Origin: Okapia johnstoni
Taxonomy: Eukaryota > Chordata > Mammalia > Artiodactyla > Giraffidae
Assembly (NCBI GenBank): GCA_024291935.2
Contig: CM044318.1
Span: 83,152,001 to 83,216,000 of the forward strand
Length of the DNA stretch: 64,000 nt
Direction: 5' to 3'
Part shown: piece by piece, positions 55,807 to 64,000 of the stretch
How the letters are laid out: each line of letters starts with the position of its first letter
Numbering within the stretch: the stretch's first letter is position 1
Made by a program: the position numbers and the translations under genes
Notes under the pieces: model-generated
The model's input: the letters and a program-made list of their open reading frames with translations, nothing else
What the model was told of the DNA's origin: nothing
The model's database searches: none

Positions 55807-56706
55807 AATCACCCTACCCATACATGTGTAGTTGTATGGTTTTAAGCACAGCATAGACATGAATCTCTAATTTGATATTGTAATGAGTCCTTCTGAGGGA
55901 AGTAAGGGGTAGAATGACAAGGCATATCAGGGGATGGGGAGAGTTGGTTGGGGTGGGAGGTTGTTTCAAGGAAGGTTTCAAGAGTGAAAGAAGCACTAGG
56001 TGGCGGAACAAGTCCTGGGTAGAAGAGCAGACTCGAAAGTCTTTGCTGCTTTCAAGGACTGGCCATAATATGAGCAGTTGTGGGTGGACAGATGGATAGT
56101 GAGACCAGCGGGCAAGATGTTGGGAGAGCGTAGAGAAGCCAGTGGGGGCATGTCGGGGCAGAGCCCTGTGGTCCTGCTCAGGATCTGTGGACGCCACAGG
56201 AGAGGTCATGCTCAGGCCTGACTTAGCTTCTCAAAGGGCCATTTGGCTGCTGTCTACAGAATGGATGGGGGCAGCAGTGATAAGGTGAGAGGCTGACATC
56301 ATGTCTGGGTGATCGGTCATGCATGGGGCTGGACTACAGTGAGGTCCTCTCCCTTGGACTCTTGACACCTGGGGCCCATCCTTCTTGGCTGTGGGGCTAT
56401 CTTGTGCACCAGAGATGTTTAGCAGAATCTCTGGCCTCTACACACTATATGCAGTCTCTTGAATGACGACCAGAGATGTGTCTGGGCATTGCTAAGTGTC
56501 TCCTAGGGTTGGGGTTGGGGGCAAAATGGCCTATGGCTGAGACATTGGGTTCCTGGATTGGTGACGAGTGTTGAGAGAGAGGTTGAGACTTGCTGGTGTT
56601 GTTTACAGACTGTGGTGGTGACTCTGATGTGGGGGGTGAGAAAAAGCAGGGGAGGTGTCATCCTCTCCCAAATCTTTGGCTTAAGCTACTGTGTGGTGGA
56701 GAGACA

Positions 56707-56923
56707 GGGCTCCCTTGGTGGCACAGTGGTCAAGAATCTGCCTGCCGCCGCAGGAGATGCAGGAGACGCAGATTTGATCTTTGGGTCAGGAAGATCTCCT
56801 GGAGGAGAAAATGGCCACCCACCCCAGTATTCTTGCCTGGAGAATCCCATGGACAGAGGAGCCTGGCGGGCTGCAGTCCATGAGGTCTCGAAGAGTCAGA
56901 CACGACTGAGCATGCAGGCATGA
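56707..56923 (+). mobile_element. Bov-tA SINE with 10-bp target duplication
   Basis: A sense Bov-tA (GGGCTCCCTTGGTGGCACAG ... CGACTGAGCATGCAGGCA) is flanked by TGGAGAGACA at 56697-56706 and 56924-56933. A small duplication (GCAGGAGATGCAGGAGACGC) is seen in its head. Confidence 0.92.
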
Positions 56924-57014
56924 TGGAGAGACATCTTAAATGGATGAAGATTCTACAATATGTAGACGTTGAGTGTGGGCTTCTCCTGAGACCCTGATTA
57001 AAAGTTCTCTCTTT

Positions 57015-57300
57015 CTGAGAGCCGCTGTGTTAGTAACTCTGCCTGACTCCATTGTGGGAAACGGGTTCCTGGGCAGCCTTCATGTGCTGATAACTTATTT
57101 ACATGCTATTGTGTGGGTATCCCCCTGCCATTTCTAGCTGCACGACCATCGTTTAGGACTGACCTCTCATTTTCTGATTCTCTTTAGGCAATGATCAGAC
57201 TCTACCCCTTGTCTCCTATCTCCTTAGTGGTGCTGCTGACTGGGTGGCTGGAGGTGTTTATGTAAATACAGAACCTGTTGCTGTTAGATGCTTGGTTCCC
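57015..57300 (+). repeat. Unassigned repeat-like segment, possibly an LTR piece
   Basis: GAGAGCCGCTGTGTTAGTAA, GGGTATCCCCCTGCCATTTC, GGCAATGATCAGACTCTACC and CTGACTGGGTGGCTGGAGGT look familiar as a bovid interspersed sequence. I cannot name the family. It has no coding content. Confidence 0.3.
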
Positions 57301-57854
57301 TAACATAATATAGGAAAGTACCAAACCCAGACTCCTGTAGGCTTTGGAGAGATCTTATCTGATGCTTCTGTTCCGGTGGATTAGGGACCAAGAGATAATC
57401 TGAATCCCTTCCATTTGGGGAGCACTCTTCCTCATCAGAACCTTTCCGTGCATATCATCGCCTGTGATGCTCCCAGCGCCGCCATGCTGCCCAATCAAAG
57501 TGATAACCAGAAGGCATCAGAAAGGGAGGGGAGAAAACATGATCACATAAAGTCACTGCAGTTACAAAGCAGAGTCATTGACGGAGACATTTAGAGCCCA
57601 GGTCCACTGACTCTTCCCTGGGATTTTCACACTGCTGCTGCCCCATGGGGCTCCTTCTGAGATTTTTGTTCTAGGAAAGATGAGGGAGTTTTAAGTAGAG
57701 TCTAAAGCGGTCTGACCCATCGAAACCTAGGTCTCCTAGTAAAATGAAGACACAGGGTCTACTGTGCACTTTGCCTGTGGACTGCTTCTTATACTTGAAC
57801 GTGTTTGTGGGTTCTTCCTGAGTTTCTGTGGATGGTAGCCCCTTTTAATTGCAA

Positions 57855-58140
57855 ATAGCATAAACCTCAAACAAGAGCTAAATAAGTGGCAAGATATTCC
57901 AGTTCTTGGGTAAGAAGACTAAATATGGTTAAGGTGTCGGGTCTTTCCAACTTGATCTGTAGACTCCATGTCATCCCAAGTCAAAAATTCCAGCAAGTTA
58001 CCATATCGCTGTTGACAAGTTGATTCTAAAGGGACACCAGAAGCAGAAGTCCCAGAACATTCCACTCTGTACTGAAGGAGAACATCAGAGAACTGACACT
58101 CTGTGACTTCGGGTCTTACTGGAAAGCTGCAGTAGTCTGA
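57855..58140 (+). repeat. L1 ORF2 relic
   Basis: The order AAATAAGTGGCAAGATATTC, TTCTTGGGTAAGAAGACTAA, GATTCTAAAGGGACACCAGA and GAGAACTGACACTCTGTGAC, then GGAAAGCTGCAGTAGTCTGA matches the 3' part of the L1 reverse-transcriptase gene. It is full of frame breaks. Confidence 0.65.
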
Positions 58141-58265
58141 ATGTATAAACTCAATTCATATTCACTTCAGAAAGAAGGACAGTAACTAATTCATGTCATT
58201 GGGTAGGTCAAGGCTTTGTTCATGACTGTGCCCGGGGAGGGGCTGAAAGACATATTCGCTTTTGG

Positions 58266-58405
58266 AGACTTTCTTGGTGGTTCAGTGGTTGTCTCCATGC
58301 TTCCACTGCAGAGGGCCTGGGTTCAATCTCTGGTCGGGGAACTAAGATTCCACATGCCATGTAGAGTGCCTCCCTCCCGCCCTCACCACCCAGAAGAAAA
58401 GAAAT
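58266..58405 (+). repeat. CHR-type SINE
   Basis: Sense element: GAGACTTTCTTGGTGGTTCA, GGGTTCAATCTCTGGTCGGG, AGATTCCACATGCCATGTAG, with the A-rich end AGAAGAAAAGAAA. Confidence 0.8.
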
Positions 58406-58424
58406 CCTTGCTCTTGGCTCAGTG

Positions 58425-58635
58425 GCTTCCCAGGTGGCTCAGTGATATAGAATCCACCTTCCCATGAAGGAGACCCAGGTTTGATCCCTGGGTCAGGAAG
58501 ATCCCCTGGAGTAGGAAATGGCAACCCACTCCAGTATTCTTGCCTGGGAAATCCCATAGGCAGAGGAGGCTGGCGGGCTGTAGTTCATGGGGTCACAAAG
58601 AGTCAGACACAACTGAGCTGCTGAGCACGCATGCA
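58425..58635 (+). repeat. Bov-tA SINE
   Basis: Sense element: GGCTTCCCAGGTGGCTCAGT, TGGCAACCCACTCCAGTATT, CACAACTGAGCTGCTGAGCA. Confidence 0.93.
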
Positions 58636-58695
58636 CACTGGCTCAGCACTCTCCTCTCTCTATTTGAGGGAAGAGTGGCCACCACTAATCCGAGG

Positions 58696-58916
58696 CTTGT
58701 ATTTTTTTCTCTCTATTTATAATCCTAGAGGACCCAGATTGACTGTCTAGCTTTTCAAGGCTAAAATTATCTTCAGAAAGACCCCTCATTAACCTTCCTC
58801 CTGTAAAGGAGGGACCATCTCTGGAAGGAAAACGCTCAAGGAGGTTGAAAGAGAAGTAGAGGCTTCCTGCTGCAAAGAGTGGAGAGAGAGGGATAAAGCA
58901 GCCAGCAGGGGGGTTG
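58696..58916. repeat. Source arm of a 221-bp inverted duplication
   Basis: This segment (CTTGTATTTTTTTCTCTCTA ... CCAGCAGGGGGGTTG) is found again as its reverse complement at 59597-59817. I count one difference in 221 bases, a CpG at about 58832 that is CpA in the other copy. Because the other copy sits between target-site duplications, this one is the likely template. Confidence 0.93.
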
Positions 58917-59389
58917 ACCTGACATTGGTGGGTGTAGCTGAAGCCAATGCTAATTTGTGACTTTGTGAAATGGTTTCTGTAGCTATTCTCCAGACCTGTC
59001 TACTGGGCTGATGGAAAGGGTACTTAAAGTGTTCATTTAGGTTTGATGTTCCAACCTGCATGCCAAGCAGCCCAAGCTGAGACCTGAGGAGACCAGCCCT
59101 TAAATATGCCCAGGAAGAATTTTACTGAGAAACGAGTTGGCTAGTGCTAGAGCGTTAGAAAGTATGAAAAAATAAAATTCATAATTGAGCTTAAAAAATC
59201 ATCAGCTCCATTGTATCAGATAATTTCAAAGTTTTAAAGCCATTTTTCAGAACTTTATGATGGAATAAATGACTTTCGTGTGTGTATGGATGAAATCTTG
59301 GACTAGATGTTGAGTTTTAAAAGCGCTTAAGTAGTTAACATTGGGATGTAGTTAATATGGGAGCTGGGGAGTGGGAAGTTCACATCCGG

Positions 59390-59485
59390 GCCTGGGGAAT
59401 CCCGTGGACAGAGGAGCCTGGTGGGCTACGGTCCATAGGGTCACAAAGAAGTTGGACACAACTGAAGCGACTTAGCATTCACGCA
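59390..59485 (+). repeat. Bov-tA 3' fragment
   Basis: GGGGAATCCCGTGGACAGAG to GACACAACTGAAGCGACTTA: only the last third of a Bov-tA, in sense orientation. Confidence 0.85.
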
Positions 59486-59535
59486 AAGTCACATCTGAGT
59501 TTTTTCAGGAATTTACGCAGGGATAGAGTTGTCCT

Positions 59536-59885
59536 GTGGAGAAGGGAATGACAACCCACTCCAGTATTCTTACGTGGAGAATCCGATGGAGTCTGGCAAC
59601 CCCCCTGCTGGCTGCTTTATCCCTCTCTCTCCACTCTTTGCAGCAGGAAGCCTCTACTTCTCTTTCAACCTCCTTGAGCATTTTCCTTCCAGAGATGGTC
59701 CCTCCTTTACAGGAGGAAGGTTAATGAGGGGTCTTTCTGAAGATAATTTTAGCCTTGAAAAGCTAGACAGTCAATCTGGGTCCTCTAGGATTATAAATAG
59801 AGAGAAAAAAATACAAGAGGAGTCTGGCAGGCAACAGTCCATGGGGTCACAAGAGTCAGACATGACTTAGTGACTAAACCATAAC
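59536..59885 (+). mobile_element. Bov-tA SINE body interrupted by a 220-bp insertion
   Basis: The left part (TGTGGAGAAGGGAATGACAA, CCACTCCAGTATTCTTACGT) stops at 59598, and the right part (GGCAACAGTCCATGGGGTCA, AGACATGACTTAGTGACTAA) resumes after 59829. GGAGTCTGGCA stands at both junctions (59588-59598 and 59819-59829). Without the insert and one repeat, the SINE is continuous. Confidence 0.93.
59597..59817 (+). repeat. Inserted arm of the 221-bp inverted duplication
   Basis: This is the reverse complement of 58696-58916 with one mismatch. It is inserted in a Bov-tA with an 11-bp direct repeat at the edges. Its 3' side ends AGAGAAAAAAATACAAG; this A-rich end exists already in the source arm, so it is not an added poly-A tail. 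Confidence 0.93.
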
Positions 59886-61317
59886 CAGAGTTGTCCTGGG
59901 AGGGAGGACCAGTCCTTGATTTCCCCTTCTTCAGCCCATGGCTTTTCTGCGATATCCTCAAATCAGCTTATAAATTACACTGTAAACTTTAGAATCCTGT
60001 GCCAGGCAGGACACTTTTGATGAGAAGCTGAGCAGTATTATTCTCTATGAACTGTGAATGTGACAGTTTTATAATTCAAGGAGAATTATTTTTCCCTTGG
60101 GAAATCCTACATATCCAATACGGTACATTGAATTAGGGGCACGGTAAAGGAAAGAAAAGGCTATAAAAGGCATATCTTATTAAAATAAAGCAGGTTTCAT
60201 TCTTGCCTGTGTAACCTTTAGATACAGTGATTGATTCTTAGTTAGACTTGCTAATTTTTTTCTGAAGCATAAATTGTCTTCTCTCCAATGTGATTAAGGA
60301 AGAGCAGCACTTCTCATCATCTGATTAAATAAAATGTAACTAAAGTGCAATTAATTTTTGAAAATAAGATTTTCATAGAATTCCAGGAAATACACATTGT
60401 GGCATTACACATTTTATAGGGTCACCACTCACGATTAAGTACAGAGGTGCTATGACTGAGAAATTAGGTGACCACCAAGTCCTTTCATTATTTTTCTTTT
60501 AAATGATTCATTTCAAGTTAAAAAAAAATACTATTCTTGCTGCTGTTTGTCAGGTGGATCATATGGTTAGTTCCTCGTGGGTCGTGACTCTAGTGATGTG
60601 TTCCCATCAATGCGCCCTTCAAGGGAGCAGCATTGTGGCTCCACCCCCTTGACAATCACTTTGCTGATTTATGTGGTCTACCAGTTGGCCCCTTCTTTTT
60701 CCTGCCATATTTTTTCAGGACATGAAGACAAACCACTGGTTCAGCAGAGTTCCATGTTATAAGATTTATTTACTGCAGTTTCCCCTTTGGGTGTGTCTCA
60801 GATGTGTGCCAGGTACTTACCCCTTCTCATTTTCTATGTTCCTACAATTTCCTCTGCAATCAGAGGTACCCCCAGGGCAGCCAGCAGCACTGTGTTGTAG
60901 TGAGGTGGGGTGGGAGCTGAGTGTTTTTTGTACTTCAGTGTTAAAACTTTGCCTAGCACACAATCTTGAGTCAACAGAAATTATAGGACTATTTTTAAAT
61001 GAAAATTTCATTTATTTTGATTGCTTCTCAAAGACAGGTAACAAAAAAAGAGTCAAGTCCTCTAAAATAACACGCATAAATCTCCTGCTGTGAGATTACT
61101 CACTGTCAGCCCCTTGGTCATGATCTTGTCTGAATTCTTTCTGTTTCTGTAAGGATTATGCATGTGATTTCCAATAAGCCGGTGATAAATACCTGGCCAG
61201 TGCCGTTGTTCCCTGCTTGGTTTCCTCACACAGTGTGTTTGAACTTCTTCTCACAGAGTAGGTGACACCATCCTGTTGACAGAGAGACTTGCTGGTTGGA
61301 CCAAACCAGATCCAACG

Positions 61318-61513
61318 AGACGTCCCTGGTCGTCCAGTGGTTGAGACTCTGCCTTTTCATGCAGGGGGTGCAAGTTCCTGGTCGAGAGGCTAAGATCCCT
61401 ATGCCTTGGTACCAAAAAAGACTGAAACATTAAATGACACAAGCAATACTGTAACAAATTCAACAAAGACCTTAAAAGTAGTTCACGTCAAAAAATACTC
61501 TTAAAAAAAAAAA
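61318..61513 (+). repeat. CHR-type SINE with A-tail
   Basis: Sense: GACGTCCCTGGTCGTCCAGT, TTCATGCAGGGGGTGCAAGT, AAATTCAACAAAGACCTTAA, ending in an 11-A run at 61503-61513. Confidence 0.85.
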
Positions 61514-61825
61514 GGAATTAATTGATGTTACATGACACCAAAAAGCTCAACCAAAATAATCAGCAGTGATCATTAAGGAAAAGCAAAGAACCAGAAAGCA
61601 GGGGTCTTGGGGTAAACCTCAACAGGGACCTTGAAATTTAAGGCCTAAGGCAGTGTCCCTGCTGCTGGTGTGGGGAGGGTGCGCAGGGGTGTTTCTGCGG
61701 CTCTGCAGCAGCCCTGGTTCTCCCTAGTGACCTCCAGGCCCCGGAGGCCCTTGCATTTCCCCTGGCCCGCTTAGTGGTCCTGGGGATGACTCTGCTGCCT
61801 GCTCCACCTGGGCCCTGCCTCTCCA

Positions 61826-61905
61826 AATGGGCCCGGCCCCGCCCACTGCAATCCAGCCCCACCCACTGTTCCCAGCCACGCCCCTGCCCTCAGCCCCGCC
61901 CACTG
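61826..61905 (-). promoter_or_regulatory. Cluster of GC-box/CACCC-like motifs
   Basis: On the minus strand AGTGGGCGGGGCTG-like strings occur four times within 80 bp, with a GGGGCGTGGCT variant between them. They could bind SP/KLF factors, or they may simply be a short decayed tandem repeat. No transcript start can be inferred. Confidence 0.35.
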
Positions 61906-62375
61906 CCCCATAGCTGGCTTCCGCATCTTCCTCCTGGTCCTGTGGCTTTCTTGTTTCTTCTTGGGGGCATTACAAGTTGAGATTGCTCCTGCTTGTTTCT
62001 CTGTGGGCACAGAACTTCTTCAAAGACTCCAGTACTTTCCTCTCTGCCTTTTTGCCTGGAGTCTTAGCACGTTTGGAGTCAGATAGGTGCCTGTAGCCTG
62101 TGTGTCCACAGTATGGATGGACCTGGTGCCTCTGTTAGGAGTGGACGGGAGGATTAATCTTGGGGAAGAAAATGTTTCGGTAACTTAAACATCTGTGTGG
62201 TGTTTGCCTGATATTTATTAAGTTTTTACTGAGAAAACAACCATGAGTGATTCTCTGGATCTGCTTTACGTGTGATCTTTATGATGTTATTGTCAGATTT
62301 AGTATTTTAATATGCATGTGCTTTTGACACGAATGCAAAGATGGTGTCGATTGGATTGCTTGACTTTATATTGTC

Positions 62376-63175
62376 ATTGTTCAGTCTCTCAGTCTTGTCT
62401 GACTCTTTGCGACCCCGTGGACTGCACAGCACACCAAGCTTCCCTGTCCATCACCAACTCCTGGAGCTTGCTCAAACTCATGTCCATTGAGTTGGTGATG
62501 CCATCCAACCATCTCATCCTCTGTTGTCCCCTTCTCCTTCTGCCTTCAATCTTTCCCAGCATCAGGGTCTTTTCTAATGAGTTGGCTTTTTCCATCACAT
62601 GGCCAAAGTTTTGGAGCTTCAGCTTCAGCATCAGTTCTTCCAATGAATATTCAGGACTGATTTCCTTTAGGATTGACTGGTTTGATCTCCTTGCAATCCA
62701 AGGGACTCTCAAGAGTCTTCTCCAGCACCACAGTTCAAAAGCATTGGTTCTTTGGCACTCAGTCTTCATTATGGTTCAACTCTCACATCCATACCTGACT
62801 ACTGGAAAAACCATAGCTTTGACTAGACAGACCTTTGTTGGCAAAGTAATGTCTCTGCTTTTAATATGCTGTCTAGGTTGGTCATAGTTTTTCTTCCAAG
62901 GAGCAAGCGTCTTTTAATTTCATGGCTGCAGTCACCATCTGCAGTGATTTTGGAGCCCAAGAAAATAAATTCTGGCACTGCTTATGTTGTTTCCTCATCT
63001 GTTTGCCATGAAATGATGGGACCAGATGCCACGGTCTTCGTTTTTTGAATGTTGAGTTTTAGGTCAACTTTTTCAGTCTTCTCTTTCACTTTCATCAAGA
63101 GGTTCTTCGGTTCCTCTTTGCTTTCTACCATAAGGGTGTTGTCATCTATATACCTGAAATTATTGATATTAATAG
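62376..63175 (-). mobile_element. BovB LINE 3' fragment (antisense), 0.8 kb
   Basis: This is the longest BovB piece in the window. The plus strand runs from TCATTGTTCAGTCTCTCAGT through AATGAATATTCAGGACTGAT, GCTGTCTAGGTTGGTCATAG, CAGTGATTTTGGAGCCCAAG and AAGGGTGTTGTCATCTATAT. Read in reverse it covers the C-terminal third of the reverse-transcriptase frame, with breaks, and the 3' end. Inactive. Confidence 0.94.
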
Positions 63176-63289
63176 TTCATTAAATTCTCATTTGGTGCCA
63201 GTTGTGGATTCGTACTAGTCCAAGGCTATGAGGAATATACACAGAAAGGTGTAACTTGCTGTCTGCAGTTTAAGGAAGCAGTTCATGTG

Positions 63290-63490
63290 TGCACATGAGC
63301 TTAGTCGTGTCCGACTCTGCAACCCCATGGACTATAGCCTGCCAGCCTCTGTCCATGAGATTCTCCAGGTGAGAATACTGCTGTGGGTGCCATTTCCTTC
63401 TCCAAGGGATCTTCTTGTCCCAGTGATCAAACCTGCATCTCCTTCATTGGCAGATGGGTTTTTTACTAGCTGACTCACCAGGGAAGCCCG
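63290..63490 (-). repeat. Bov-tA SINE (antisense)
   Basis: The plus strand reads GCTTAGTCGTGTCCGACTCT, TATAGCCTGCCAGCCTCTGT and GCTGACTCACCAGGGAAGCC. It has small deletions in its BovA part. Confidence 0.9.
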
Positions 63491-64000
63491 AGGAAAGCAG
63501 ATATTTTGATACCCCAGAATAGGTAACAGATGAGGTGGTGTGTTATTGCAACACTGGGTATCCAGATAGGAGCCTGCAGGCCAGACAAGGACCCAGAGAA
63601 AGTGGAGGTGGCCTAAGATCACCAGATAAGGCATGATCAGAGCAGGCAGGACTGGCTCAGAGCTCTAAGTGTTGGAGGGAGTAGAGATGGGTGAGTATTC
63701 CAGAGAGGGGGCAGAGGGTGATAATGGGAGGGAGAAGGAGAAGAAGGAGATTGTGGAGATGGCAGGAATGATGGTTTTTAGGGAATACAGCATCCCAGGA
63801 GCCGAGTGCTGAGCCTCCTTGGGAGCAGGGGCTTAGGCAGCCGTGGTCCCATCCCAGGGCCTCAGAGCTGAGAAGATGAATGTGGTCCTGTTCTGATAAC
63901 CAGACAGTTATCTCTGAGATTCTGAACTGACTCCCTCAGCACTGCCATATAGATTTATTTTTTAATCTAAAATTGCACTTTTAGAAAAGGCCAGGATTTC

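Larger units (their letters stand above)
1..64000 (+). other. DOCK1: DOCK1 gene, internal part (13 exons, both ends outside window)
   Basis: The window lies inside one multi-exon gene. Thirteen exons in one orientation join in phase (exon lengths 73, 80, 126, 125, 99, 73, 104, 184, 98, 90, 101, 135 and 109 nt) into an uninterrupted 466-codon frame that I recognise as DOCK1. The product is a cytosolic Rac activator that works with ELMO in engulfment of apoptotic cells, cell migration and myoblast fusion. Its DHR-1 domain binds PtdIns(3,4,5)P3 and its DHR-2 domain, not in this window, exchanges nucleotide on Rac. DOCK5 and DOCK2 are the nearest paralogues. I prefer DOCK1 because motifs such as KWRSNTNLLQQNLRQLMKV and ENSESETFDTLVFDAL match my memory of it. 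This was not checked by alignment. No promoter, start codon or polyadenylation site of the gene is visible. Confidence 0.93.
47742..64000 (+). other. DOCK1: Intron after exon 13 (at least 16,259 bp, open at 3' end)
   Basis: The contents in order are CHR (47965-48103, antisense), Bov-tA (49014-49222, antisense), MIR-like (50800-51010), a T-run-headed possible retrocopy (51152-51430), Bov-tA (52341-52558, antisense), L1 end (53100-53400, antisense), BovB (53955-54490, antisense), a G-run (54750-54766), L2 (55655-55806), Bov-tA (56707-56923), an L1 ORF2 relic (57855-58140), CHR and Bov-tA (58266-58635), an inverted repeat pair (58696-59817), CHR (61318-61513), a GC-box cluster (61826-61905), BovB (62376-63175, antisense) and Bov-tA (63290-63490, antisense). 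A nested antisense gene (INSYN2A) is known within DOCK1 in human, but I see no coding exon of it here. Confidence 0.75.

Noticed and set aside
62389..62769. A 126-codon minus-strand frame
   Set aside because: It is part of the antisense BovB fragment and not an independent gene.
47742..64000. Search for the next DOCK1 exon and for the antisense nested gene INSYN2A
   Set aside because: No sequence resembling the expected GAALKYLP-type exon on the plus strand and no long minus-strand coding exon was found. Both are presumably beyond the window.

Overview
The window is a piece of a ruminant (bovid) nuclear genome. Two things show this: thirteen spliced protein-coding exons, and a dense load of ruminant retroposons (BovB LINE pieces, Bov-tA SINEs, CHR-type tRNA SINEs and L1 3' ends). 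There is no prokaryotic organisation, rRNA, tRNA gene or CRISPR array. Whether it is cattle, sheep, goat or another bovid cannot be decided from the sequence alone.

All supported coding sequence belongs to one gene on the + strand, DOCK1 (DOCK180), the Rac guanine-nucleotide exchange factor. Thirteen consecutive internal exons lie between 1321 and 47741. Every junction is GT-AG, every phase joins correctly, and together they give 1,397 nt, about 466 codons, with no stop. They cover the end of the region after the SH3/helical segment (exons 1-3), the complete DHR-1 phosphoinositide-binding C2-like domain (exons 4-8) and the start of the armadillo-like helical region (exons 9-13). By counting from the DHR-1 start, this is roughly residues 330-795 of the about 1,865-residue human protein. 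The 5' exons (SH3 domain, ELMO-binding part) and 3' exons (rest of the helical region, catalytic DHR-2, proline-rich tail) are outside. The window ends inside an intron of at least 16 kb.

Layout: 1-15.8 kb carries exons 1-6, including a 325-bp GAT-rich tract just after exon 2. 15.8-27.3 kb carries exons 7-9 among many SINEs. 27.3-39.3 kb carries exons 10-12, nested retroposons and L1 3' ends. 39.3-47.7 kb holds an old L1 relic and exon 13, whose 3' splice site is the last copy of a five-unit, 80-bp minisatellite. 47.7-64 kb is intron only.

I see no new multi-gene system. The most unusual structures are: (i) the minisatellite fused to the exon 13 acceptor; (ii) a 221-bp inverted, almost identical copy of a nearby segment inserted into a SINE with an 11-bp target-site duplication; and (iii) a 155-bp, about 97% identical segment shared by two introns 17.8 kb apart with no flanking duplication.
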